A stretch of DNA of 64,000 nucleotides from Herbaspirillum rhizosphaerae_A (lineage in GTDB: Bacteria; Pseudomonadota; Gammaproteobacteria; Burkholderiales; Burkholderiaceae_D), in NCBI RefSeq assembly GCF_046025915.1, contig NZ_JAQQFR010000011.1, forward strand, positions 124,001 through 188,000. The letters are read 5' to 3'. The translations under genes were made by a program, and so were the position numbers. This document shows, piece after piece, positions 56,189 to 64,000 of this stretch. How positions within the stretch are numbered: the stretch's first letter is position 1; every line of letters begins with the position of its first letter. Below the pieces are notes generated by a model, which had not been told where the DNA came from, did not search any database, and saw only the letters and a program-made list of their open reading frames with translations.

Positions 56189-58540
56189 ATGTTGCCTTCC
56201 ATCGAACAACGTTTAGCTCTTGAACTCGTCGCCAAACCGGTGCAGGTTGCCGCCGCGATTGCCTTACTCGACGAAGGCGCGACCGTGCCGTTTATCGCGC
56301 GTTACCGCAAGGAAGCCACCGGCGGGCTGGACGACATCCAATTGCGCTTGCTGGAAGAGCGCCTGCGCTATCTGCGTGAGTTGGAAAGCCGCCGCGCGGC
56401 CATCATCGCGTCGATCGAAGAGCAAGGCAAGATGACGCCGGAACTGCTGGATTCCATCGTCCATGCCGAAGACAAGACCCGTCTCGAAGACTTGTACCTG
56501 CCGTACAAGCCAAAGCGCCGTACCAAGGCCCAGATCGCAGCAGAAGCCGGTTTGACGGAACTGGCCGATGCGCTGATGAACGACCCGATGCTGAACCCGG
56601 AAGAAGAAGCTGCAAAGTACCTCAAGCCGGCCTTCACTACCGACAACGGCGACAATCCTGGCGTGGCCGATACCAAGGCTGCGCTGGACGGCGCGCGCCA
56701 GATTCTGATGGAGCGCTTCTCCGAAGATGCGGAACTGCTGCAATCGCTGCGCGAGTACCTGACGGACCACGGCGTGGTTGAGTCGAAAGTGGTTGAAGGC
56801 AAGCAGGATGCAGGTGAAAAATTCGCCGATTATTTTGACTACTCAGAAACCATCGGCACCATTCCTTCGCACCGCGCGCTGGCCTTGTTCCGCGGCCGCC
56901 GTGAAGAAATGCTGACCGTGACCCTGCGTCTGGATACGGAAGAAGAGAAGCCGAAGTGGGATGCACCGCATAATCCATGCGAAGGCCGTATTGCTGCGCG
57001 CTTCGGCGTGAGCAACAAGGGCCGTCCGGCCGACAAGTGGCTGTCCGATACTGTGCGCTGGGCGTGGCGCGTCAAGGTCTTCATGCATCTGGATACAGAA
57101 TTGATGACCGGCCTGCGCGAGCGCAGCGAAGCGGAAGCGATCAACGTCTTCGCCCGCAATCTGAAAGATCTGTTGCTGGCTGCGCCTGCCGGCCCACGCG
57201 CCACCATGGGTCTGGATCCAGGGCTGCGCACCGGCGTCAAAGTGGCGGTGGTCGATGCGACCGGCAAGGTAGTCGACACCACGGCAATTTTCCCGCATCA
57301 ACCGCGCAATGACTGGGAAGGTTCGCTGCACACGCTGGCCAAGCTGGCTGAGAAGCATAATGTGTCGCTGATCTCAATCGGCAATGGCACTGCATCGCGT
57401 GAAACCGACAAGCTGGCGCAAGACCTGATCAAGATGCGTCCTGAGTTGAAGCTGACCAAGATCGTCGTGTCGGAAGCCGGTGCGTCGGTCTACTCGGCGT
57501 CCGAATTCGCGTCGAAAGAATTGCCTGATCTGGACGTGTCGATCCGCGGTGCAGTGTCGATCGCACGTCGTCTGCAAGATCCGTTGGCGGAGTTAGTCAA
57601 GATTGATCCAAAGTCGATCGGCGTCGGCCAGTATCAGCACGATGTCGGCCAATCGCAACTGGCGCGTTCGCTGGATGCCGTTGTCGAAGATTGCGTGAAT
57701 GCCGTCGGCGTGGACGTCAATACCGCATCAGCACCGTTGCTGGCGCGTGTGTCGGGTCTGAACGCTGCGGTAGCGCAAAGCATCGTGTCGTATCGCGATA
57801 TGAAGGGCATGTTTGCTTCGCGGGCTGCATTGCGCGACGTGCCTCGTCTGGGCGACAAGACGTTTGAACAGGCCGCAGGTTTCTTGCGCGTGATGAACGG
57901 TGAAAATCCGCTGGACGCTTCGGCAGTCCACCCGGAATCGTATCCGCTGGTAGAAAAAATCCTGGCCGATATCAACAAGGACGTCAAAGGGGTGCTCGGC
58001 GAAGCCGCACTGTTGAAGTCCTTGAGCCCGACCAAGTATGCCGATGAAAAATTCGGTGTACCGACCGTGACCGATATCCTGAAAGAGTTGGAAAAACCAG
58101 GCCGCGATCCGCGTCCTGAGTTCACGACAGCTACCTTCAAGGATGGCGTGGAAGAGATCAAGGACTTGCGCCCGGATATGATTCTCGAAGGCGTGGTCAC
58201 CAACGTGGCAGCCTTCGGCGCCTTCGTCGATATCGGCGTGCATCAGGATGGTCTGGTGCACATCTCGGCGTTGTCGAATACCTTCGTCAAGGATCCGCAT
58301 ACGGTGGTGAAAGCTGGTCAGGTTGTGAAGGTGAAAGTGCTGGAAGTCGACGAGAAGCGCAAGCGTATTGCGCTGACGATGCGTTTGTCCGATAGCGCAC
58401 CGGTCGCCGGCAGCAAGCCGGAGCAGCGTGGCGATCGCAACGACGCACGTCGTCTGTCGCAGCATCAGGGACAGCAATCACGTCAGCAAGCACCTGCAAA
58501 TAACGCCATGGCGGCGGCGTTTGCCAAGTTGAAGGGTTAA
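56189..58540 (+). CDS. tex: Tex-family RNA-binding transcription accessory protein
   Basis: 783-residue cytosolic nucleic-acid-binding protein related to eukaryotic Spt6. Order of domains: N-terminal helical part with VPFIARYRKEATGGLDDIQL (about 35-55), YqgF/RuvC-like domain near 330-450 (MGLDPGLRTGVKVAVVD), helix-hairpin-helix region near 500-560 (GVDVNTASAPLLARVSGLN), and a C-terminal S1 domain about 645-715 (LEGVVTNVAAFGAFVDIGVHQDGLVHIS). The tail is Gln/Arg-rich. The role is in transcription or RNA handling and is not fully defined. A strong terminator follows. Confidence 0.96.
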   Translation: MLPSIEQRLALELVAKPVQVAAAIALLDEGATVPFIARYRKEATGGLDDIQLRLLEERLRYLRELESRRAAIIASIEEQGKMTPELLDSIVHAEDKTRLEDLYLPYKPKRRTKAQIAAEAGLTELADALMNDPMLNPEEEAAKYLKPAFTTDNGDNPGVADTKAALDGARQILMERFSEDAELLQSLREYLTDHGVVESKVVEGKQDAGEKFADYFDYSETIGTIPSHRALALFRGRREEMLTVTLRLDTEEEKPKWDAPHNPCEGRIAARFGVSNKGRPADKWLSDTVRWAWRVKVFMHLDTELMTGLRERSEAEAINVFARNLKDLLLAAPAGPRATMGLDPGLRTGVKVAVVDATGKVVDTTAIFPHQPRNDWEGSLHTLAKLAEKHNVSLISIGNGTASRETDKLAQDLIKMRPELKLTKIVVSEAGASVYSASEFASKELPDLDVSIRGAVSIARRLQDPLAELVKIDPKSIGVGQYQHDVGQSQLARSLDAVVEDCVNAVGVDVNTASAPLLARVSGLNAAVAQSIVSYRDMKGMFASRAALRDVPRLGDKTFEQAAGFLRVMNGENPLDASAVHPESYPLVEKILADINKDVKGVLGEAALLKSLSPTKYADEKFGVPTVTDILKELEKPGRDPRPEFTTATFKDGVEEIKDLRPDMILEGVVTNVAAFGAFVDIGVHQDGLVHISALSNTFVKDPHTVVKAGQVVKVKVLEVDEKRKRIALTMRLSDSAPVAGSKPEQRGDRNDARRLSQHQGQQSRQQAPANNAMAAAFAKLKG

Positions 58541-58606
58541 GCCTGCTACCAAAAAAATCAGCGTTTTTTCAGGAAAGCGTTGAGTTGGTGTGAATCAGGA
58601 GTAAAG

Positions 58607-58636
58607 AAAAAGACGCGGCATGCCGCGTCTTTTTTT
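58607..58636. terminator. Bidirectional terminator after tex
   Basis: AAAAAGACGCGGCA with TGCCGCGTCTTTTT forms a stem at a palindromic centre, T-run following; serves tex and the convergent gene. Confidence 0.88.
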
Positions 58637-58718
58637 ACGTCTATTTTATTGTGCTGATTTTATATTCCATGTTGGCTTGTTGCCTCCAACCAGCGCGGCA
58701 GAATCGAGAAACGTCGAA

Positions 58719-59474
58719 TTAGTAATTGATGATTTCGGTTCGGCTCGCCGTGACAGAAACAGAAACCGAGACGGTTGTGGTCGTGGAGCTGCTGCCGTCG
58801 CCGGTTGCTGGTGTCGAGCCGTCATCGGTGGTTGGATTCTTGATCGATGCGACGAAATCGGCGATACCTTTTTTGAGGATCTCGTAAGTCTTGTCGATGT
58901 TGCTGGCAATGTCGCCATTGAGTACATTCAGGCCAGACAAGATACCGCGCGCTTCGCTGAAGCCTTGGTCGACGCCTTTTTGAATCAGGCTCATGAAATT
59001 GTCAAAGGCAGCGTTATTGTCGGTGCCGGTATCGGGGCTATTGGTCGCATCCGTGCCGTCCGCGCTCTTGGAGTTATTGAGGCTGAACATCTGGAATGTG
59101 CTTTTGATAAACGACAGAATGCGCCCTGCAGTCGCTTCAGGGCTGTTGTCCTGAGACGCTGCGTTCTGGATTGCATTTTCACCAAGCTGCGGCTTCAGAA
59201 TGTCATTGAGGTTTTCAATGGCTGACTTGTAGACCAATGCCAGCGGATCGTTTTGTGAGCTGATCGATACTTCCAGCGATGCCTGCAGAATCGATGCATT
59301 CAATTGCTGTTTTGCAATTTCCGGAGTCAATTTGGTTTGCGTAGCGCCATCAGCACCGGTAGTTGCGCCGGTGCCGGTCGCGGTGTCGCTGGCGTCAGTC
59401 GCCGTATTGGCCGGCAGGTTGTTGGTCTTTGGGGTGGTGCTTAAAGTATTGATGTCGGTGGTGCTGATTGCCAT
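58719..59474 (-). CDS. Low-complexity protein with DUF5610-like core
   Basis: 251 residues, no signal peptide or membrane segment. The first 48 residues are Thr/Ala/Asp/Gly-rich. The core, about 49-130 (LTPEIAKQQLNASILQASLEVSISSQNDPLALVYKSAIENLNDILKPQLGENAIQ), resembles the uncharacterised DUF5610 domain; this is from memory and moderate. A Ser/Asn/Asp spacer follows (about 132-152), a second helical block (about 153-205), and a tail of Ser/Thr/Val repeats ending SRTEIINY. AGGAG precedes the ATG. Acidic, threonine-rich, cysteine-free composition recalls secreted or surface-located proteins, but no export signal is seen. Confidence 0.7.
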   Translation of the reverse strand: MAISTTDINTLSTTPKTNNLPANTATDASDTATGTGATTGADGATQTKLTPEIAKQQLNASILQASLEVSISSQNDPLALVYKSAIENLNDILKPQLGENAIQNAASQDNSPEATAGRILSFIKSTFQMFSLNNSKSADGTDATNSPDTGTDNNAAFDNFMSLIQKGVDQGFSEARGILSGLNVLNGDIASNIDKTYEILKKGIADFVASIKNPTTDDGSTPATGDGSSSTTTTVSVSVSVTASRTEIINY

Positions 59475-59735
59475 GGCAGTCTCCTGTACAAGGACCGCAC
59501 AAAAGAGGGAATAGTACGGCAGTCCATCCCCAACTTACGGCATTAGAAAAGGAATCTGAAGGTCAGAAAGTCGATTTTCGATGTAGGACTTTGCGAGCAG
59601 ATCCGAGACAATACGTATCGTTTTCGTGGAAATTGAAGATTTTTCGCTTTAAAAGCGCCGTCCCCCTAAGGTTTGGTATCCCCCTGCCGGCATCGTGAAC
59701 GATTGTTTCCTTTCTTGCGCAAGAGTAATGTCGCG

Positions 59736-60893
59736 CTAATTCACGATCAGGCCCGCTTTTCCCACGGTTGTCAGGTCGACGTAGGTTGAACCTTGGTGGT
59801 TTGTGCTCGAAAAGTTGATGGGATATCCATCGTTCTTGTAATTCTTGCCATTGAGATTTTCCAAAGCGGCAATCAATTTTTCGCGTGTTGTGTGAGGACC
59901 TGCGCGTACCAGACCTTCGGACAGAACTCTGGCGGCGATATAACCTTCCAGGCTCAAATAGTTGAATTTTTTGATGCCAGCCTTGGTCATCGCTTTTTGA
60001 TATTCACCGACAATCGGCAGGGTCGCTTTCCAAGGAAACGGGACGATCTGCGTGATGAGCATACCGGTAGCGGCGTTTTGAAGTTCGTCCGTCAACAAGG
60101 GGCTGCATACTAGCGAGGCGCAGTAGAAGTAGCCGAGGTAGCCCTTGCTACGCAGATTTTTGATCAGCGAGCTGCTGATGTCATGCGAAATGCTCATGAG
60201 CATGACGACATCGGGTTTGGATTGCAAAAGGTTGTCGGCAGTTTTGCCGACATCCATCCCCAGGCCGCTTTCAAAAGAAACCAGCTGGATGTTAGCTTCG
60301 GCCATCAGGCTCTGCATCAATGCGCGATGCGGGAGGCCCGCAGTGTCGTTGAAGATCGCCACGCGTTTGAGACCTATCTGGGCGAAACGCGGCAGCAGGT
60401 GGCGATACTCGTCGACATAACTCGCACGAATGGTAAAGATGTGGCGATTAAACGGGGTATAGAGAAGTTTTGCGCCTGACACCGGGGCGAAATACGGGAT
60501 TCTCTGCTCGGTGATGAAAGGCAGAGCGGCTGCAGCAGTTTTGGCGCTCACGTAACCAAACAGGGTTAGCGCCTTTTGTTCGTTGACCAATTCCTGTGTA
60601 TTTTTTAACGCTAGTTCAGGATCGTTTTTATCGTCCATGGTCAGGAGGCGGACAGGCCGTCCCTGAATTCCACCGCGTGCATTGAGCTGGGCGAAATAGA
60701 CATTGGCACCCAGGTTGAACTGACGCGAAACCTGAGCGTAGATGCCGCTCAGATCGGTGGACTGGCCGATGATGATCGGGTTGTCCGGAGGGCGTTCGTC
60801 GACGGCGCTTGCATGGCGACAAGCAAGTGCGCCGAGAAGGAAAAGGATGATTGCACCGAGGTGGCGAGTCCGGTGTTGAGCGCATTTCTGCAT
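59736..60893 (-). CDS. Orphan Leu/Ile/Val-type periplasmic binding protein
   Basis: 385 residues of the Peripla_BP_6 (LivJ/LivK-like) family. Signal peptide 1-30 (ending HASA). Blocks NPIIIGQSTDLSGIYAQVSRQFNLGANVYFAQLNARGGIQGRPVRL-type start, KALTLFGYVSAKTAAAALPF and GLKRVAIFNDTAGLPHRAL are in family order. GGAGG precedes the ATG. There are no permease or ATPase genes beside it, so it either serves a transporter encoded elsewhere or acts as a sensor-type binding protein. Ligand unknown. Confidence 0.88.
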   Translation of the reverse strand: MQKCAQHRTRHLGAIILFLLGALACRHASAVDERPPDNPIIIGQSTDLSGIYAQVSRQFNLGANVYFAQLNARGGIQGRPVRLLTMDDKNDPELALKNTQELVNEQKALTLFGYVSAKTAAAALPFITEQRIPYFAPVSGAKLLYTPFNRHIFTIRASYVDEYRHLLPRFAQIGLKRVAIFNDTAGLPHRALMQSLMAEANIQLVSFESGLGMDVGKTADNLLQSKPDVVMLMSISHDISSSLIKNLRSKGYLGYFYCASLVCSPLLTDELQNAATGMLITQIVPFPWKATLPIVGEYQKAMTKAGIKKFNYLSLEGYIAARVLSEGLVRAGPHTTREKLIAALENLNGKNYKNDGYPINFSSTNHQGSTYVDLTTVGKAGLIVN

Positions 60894-61051
60894 GATTGCC
60901 TCCAGATTAAATATTCTTCCGCAGTCGAGACGTCGAAAAAATAGTCGCTAGATGGTAGCAATCGAAAGAGGCTGCGCAACAAGGGGGGCAGAAATAGTCA
61001 GAAAAAGAGAAATAGATTTGCAGACTATTAAAAATTATTCTGAATTTTCTA

Positions 61052-62215
61052 CTAAAGTTCTTCCACCATGAACAGGCGGCGGTGTTCACGCATGGCATAG
61101 CGATCCGTCATGCCTGCGATGTAATCGGCTACCTTGCGGGCCTGGCGCCGACGCGTATCGTCGTCTTCGCCGCTTACCGGCACCGCAACCTGATAGTCCG
61201 GCGGCAGCAGGTTGGGTTGGGAAATGAACGCATGAAACAACTCGGCAATGATGCGGCGCGCCTTGCTGGTCATCCGATTGACCTGATAGTGGCGATACAG
61301 ATTCTGGCGCAGGAAGCGCTTGAGGATCGCAGCCTCTTCTTTCATCGGTTCAGAGAAGGCGATGAGTGGCACCGCATTGCGCACATCGTCGATACTCTTC
61401 GGATCGACGGCGGCGATGTTGGCCTGCGACGTGTGGATCAAGTCGACGATGAGTGCATTGATCATGCGCCGCACGGTTTCATTGATGGCGCGGCGGCCGG
61501 TAATGCCCGGATAGGCTTGCGCCGCTTCGTGCTGATGGCGCGCGAAAAAATCCACTTCGCCCAGTTGTGCCAGCGTCAGCAGGCCGGAGCGCAAACCATC
61601 ATCGATATCGTGATTGTTGTAGGCGATCTCATCGGCGAGATTGGCCAGTTGCGCTTCCAGCCCCGGTTGCTTCTTGTCGATAAAGCGTTGGCCGATCGCG
61701 CCGAGTTGCCGCGCGTTGGGCAGTGAACAATGCTTGAGGATGCCCTCGCGCGTTTCGAAGGTCAGGTTGAGACCGTCAAAAGCGCCATAGTGCTGTTCCA
61801 GATCATCGACTACACGCAGGCTCTGAAGGTTGTGTTCAAAGCCGCCGAAGTCTTTCATGCAGCTATTGAGCTCATCCTGACCTGCATGGCCGAAGGGGGT
61901 ATGACCAAGGTCATGCGCCAGTGAAATGGCTTCCACCAGGTCTTCATTCAGGCGCAGGTTGCGCGCGCAGGATCGCGCGATCTGTGCGACTTCGATACTG
62001 TGGGTGAGACGTGTACGGAACAGGTCGCCTTCGTGATTGACGAAGACTTGTGTCTTGTATTCGAGACGGCGGAATGCTGTGGAATGGACGATACGGTCGC
62101 GGTCGCGCTGAAACTCAGTGCGCGAACCGGGCGCCGGTTCCGGAAAGCGCCGACCTGCCGATTTTGCTGCGTGTGCGGCGTAGGGAGCTAATTGGAGCGG
62201 CGCGTCTTGGGTCAT
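61052..62215 (-). CDS. dgt: dGTP triphosphohydrolase family protein
   Basis: 387-residue HD-domain enzyme that removes triphosphate from deoxynucleotides, usually dGTP. RDRIVHSTAFRRLEYKTQVFVNHEGDLFRTRLTHSIEVAQIAR carries the first histidine and arginine ligands, ISLAHDLGHTPFGHAGQDEL carries the His-Asp pair, and ADEIAYNNHDIDDGL supplies the final aspartate. The length matches the deoxyguanosinetriphosphate triphosphohydrolase-like proteins of Betaproteobacteria. It lies 81 bp downstream of aroB in the conserved order aroK-aroB-dgt. Confidence 0.94.
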   Translation of the reverse strand: MTQDAPLQLAPYAAHAAKSAGRRFPEPAPGSRTEFQRDRDRIVHSTAFRRLEYKTQVFVNHEGDLFRTRLTHSIEVAQIARSCARNLRLNEDLVEAISLAHDLGHTPFGHAGQDELNSCMKDFGGFEHNLQSLRVVDDLEQHYGAFDGLNLTFETREGILKHCSLPNARQLGAIGQRFIDKKQPGLEAQLANLADEIAYNNHDIDDGLRSGLLTLAQLGEVDFFARHQHEAAQAYPGITGRRAINETVRRMINALIVDLIHTSQANIAAVDPKSIDDVRNAVPLIAFSEPMKEEAAILKRFLRQNLYRHYQVNRMTSKARRIIAELFHAFISQPNLLPPDYQVAVPVSGEDDDTRRRQARKVADYIAGMTDRYAMREHRRLFMVEEL

Positions 62216-62296
62216 GTCAGGAACTCATTTCATGAAGGTTCTTCAATGCAGCACAAAACAGGGACAGCGGGACAGGAGATCAGCGTCAAATCGGCG

Positions 62297-64000
62297 TCAA
62301 TTCTCCGTACATGCTGCCAGTGTTTGCAGCAGGATGTCTTGCGGCACGCTGGTGATCAGTGGCTGACCGAGCGGTTTGATCAGGATGAACTTGATCTGGC
62401 CGCCTTCATTTTTCTTGTCGACTTCCATCAGTTCCAGCCAACGCTGCGTACCGAGATTCGGTGCGACGACCGGCAGGCCGGCAGCGTTGATCAGCGCGGT
62501 CAGGCGATCCTTGGTGGCGATGTCGATGAAGCCGAGGCGTTGCGACAGATCGGCCGCCATCACCATGCCGCAGCCGACAGCTTCACCGTGCAGCCATTCG
62601 CCGTAGCCGAGGCCTGATTCGATGGCGTGGCCGAAGGTATGGCCGAAGTTGAGAATCGCGCGCAGACCGCCTTCGCGTTCATCCTGACGCACAACCTCTG
62701 CTTTTATTTCGCAGGAGCGCTGGATCGAATACGCCAGTGCGGCATTGTCCTTGGCGACGAGCTTGTCGATGTTGGCTTCGATCCAGTCGAAGAAGGGCGC
62801 GTCAATGATGGCGCCATGCTTGATGACTTCAGCCAGGCCGGCCGACAGTTCGCGTGCCGGCAGCGTGTGCAGCGTCGCGGTATCGGCGATCACGGCTTGC
62901 GGCTGATAGAAGGCGCCGATCATGTTCTTGCCGAGCGGATGATTGATGCCCGTCTTGCCGCCAACTGAAGAGTCGACCTGTGACAGCAACGTGGTCGGGA
63001 TTTGAACGAAAGGCACGCCACGCATGTACGACGCTGCGGCAAAGCCGGTCAGGTCGCCGATGACGCCGCCGCCCAGTGCGATCATGGTGGTCTTGCGATC
63101 GCATTTTTCAGCGAGCAGCACATCGAACACCTTCATCAGGCTGTTCCAGGTTTTCTCTTCTTCGCCGTCCGGCAATACGATGGCGGTGACTTGCTTGCCT
63201 GCGTCTTCCAGCAGTTTCTGCACTTGTGCCAGATAGAGCGGGCCGACCTTGTCGTTGGTGACGATGGCGGCACGCTTGCCGGCGACGTGGCGCGTCAGCA
63301 ATTCTGGATTGGACAGCAGGCCGTAGCCGATGGTTATCGGATAGCTGCGTTCTCCCAGGTCAACTTGCAGGGCAATGGTGGAATGGGTAGATGCAGTCAT
63401 GGTGGATTCGGCTGAAATGGTGTTGATTGATGCAAAGACAAATGTAGATGAGGTCGCCGCAGTAGCTGCGCTTTCAGGCCCGGCCTCTGCCATTAACATG
63501 TCGGCAGTCGGCTTTGGCGTGAGTTCAAGCTGGCTCAGTATGGATTGCACCAGAAATTGTATGTTCGGGCGGCCGGTTTCAATGACGAAGTCGGCGACTT
63601 CGCGGTAGTAAGGATCGCGCTGACGCGACAGTTCTTCGAGCTTGCGGCGTGGATCCGCTGTTTGCAGCAGTGGCCGGTTTTTGTCGCGGCCGGTGCGTTG
63701 CAGGATCTGATTGATGCCCGCGCGCAGATATATCACGGTGCCACGCTGTTTGAGGTATTCACGTGTTTCGGCGCGCAGAATGGCGCCACCACCGGTGGCA
63801 AGAACAATATCTTGCTGGGCGCTCAGTTCGCGGATGACGTCAGCTTCACGCCTGCGAAAACTTTCCTCGCCTTCGATCTCGAAGATCACGGGGATGGTTG
63901 TGCCGGTACGCGACTCGATCTCGTGATCCGAATCGACGAAGCGCTTGTTCAATTTTTTCGCCAGGGCACGCCCTATGGTTGTCTTACCGGCACCCATCAG
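62297..64000 (-). CDS. aroKB: Shikimate kinase / 3-dehydroquinate synthase in one frame (5' end outside window)
   Basis: One uninterrupted frame covers both enzymes. N-terminal part: shikimate kinase with Walker A GAGKTTIGRALAKKL at the window edge, DSDHEIE, VLATGGGAIL and RNRPLL-like KNRPLL; the real start lies beyond base 64000. A linker of about 45 residues, Ala/Thr/Ser-rich, leads to 3-dehydroquinate synthase from about 63400: ITIGYGLL, MIALGGGVIGDLTGFAAASYMRGVPFVQIPTTLLSQVDSSVGGKTGIN, and zinc-binding histidines in NFGHTFGHAIESGLG and LHGEAV. An in-frame ATG at 63400 could start a separate AroB, but it has no good ribosome binding site and no stop separates the two. Both act in the shikimate pathway. 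Confidence 0.88.
   Translation of the reverse strand: MMGAGKTTIGRALAKKLNKRFVDSDHEIESRTGTTIPVIFEIEGEESFRRREADVIRELSAQQDIVLATGGGAILRAETREYLKQRGTVIYLRAGINQILQRTGRDKNRPLLQTADPRRKLEELSRQRDPYYREVADFVIETGRPNIQFLVQSILSQLELTPKPTADMLMAEAGPESAATAATSSTFVFASINTISAESTMTASTHSTIALQVDLGERSYPITIGYGLLSNPELLTRHVAGKRAAIVTNDKVGPLYLAQVQKLLEDAGKQVTAIVLPDGEEEKTWNSLMKVFDVLLAEKCDRKTTMIALGGGVIGDLTGFAAASYMRGVPFVQIPTTLLSQVDSSVGGKTGINHPLGKNMIGAFYQPQAVIADTATLHTLPARELSAGLAEVIKHGAIIDAPFFDWIEANIDKLVAKDNAALAYSIQRSCEIKAEVVRQDEREGGLRAILNFGHTFGHAIESGLGYGEWLHGEAVGCGMVMAADLSQRLGFIDIATKDRLTALINAAGLPVVAPNLGTQRWLELMEVDKKNEGGQIKFILIKPLGQPLITSVPQDILLQTLAACTEN

Overview
The window is ordinary bacterial chromosome: dense, GC-rich coding sequence with short intergenic gaps and no phage, plasmid, insertion sequence or CRISPR array. 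Conserved neighbourhoods (ahcY / small holin-type membrane protein / metF; hemA-prfA-prmC; minCDE; aroK-aroB-dgt) and the protein sequences point to a Betaproteobacterium, most likely a Burkholderiales member of the Oxalobacteraceae (Herbaspirillum or Collimonas type). This is inferred from reading the proteins; no search was run.

1-14 kb (+ strand mostly): one-carbon and methyl-cycle genes (ahcY end, metF, 5-formyl-THF cyclo-ligase), a lytic transglycosylase, an NDUFA9-like dehydrogenase, a glutathione transferase, CCA-adding enzyme, a GNAT protein, phenylalanine hydroxylase and a 1200-residue indolepyruvate:ferredoxin oxidoreductase. 14-21 kb (- strand): hemA-prfA-dsbB-prmC, an OmpR-type regulator with a degenerate receiver, and minCDE. 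Three palindromic intergenic repeats (14083-14189, 19139-19327, 23806-23921) lie here.

21.6-40 kb is the most interesting part: a purine/urate/allantoin uptake and degradation locus. It holds a BMP-type nucleoside ABC transporter, an NMT1/THI5-type ABC transporter of unknown substrate, a Tsx-like outer-membrane channel, urate hydroxylase PuuD, the operon gntR / NCS1 permease / allantoin racemase / PuuE allantoinase, an M20 hydrolase and an adenine deaminase. A 12-bp palindrome, ATTGTCGACAAT, occurs four times exactly and four more times imperfectly, only in intergenic DNA of this locus and next to its transcription units. The encoded GntR/FCD protein (36224-36967) is the obvious candidate to bind it. 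A second dyad (TTGGTG...TGCACYA plus a downstream TGCACYA half site) recurs in three of the same regions. Together these suggest a two-input purine regulon.

40-46 kb: a lipoprotein, a polar amino-acid ABC transporter co-transcribed with its own GntR regulator, and a cytosolic-type 5'-nucleotidase. 46-52.4 kb: a FadR-type regulator and a complete four-carbon acid sugar (threonate/erythronate) pathway: ltnD, otnK, otnC, an MFS transporter and otnI. 52.4-64 kb: a 51-residue zinc-ribbon protein, tRNA-Phe, a UbiH-family hydroxylase, dsbC, pth, tex, a low-complexity DUF5610-like protein, an orphan branched-chain-type binding protein, dgt, and an aroK-aroB reading frame that runs without a stop through both enzymes and off the right edge.
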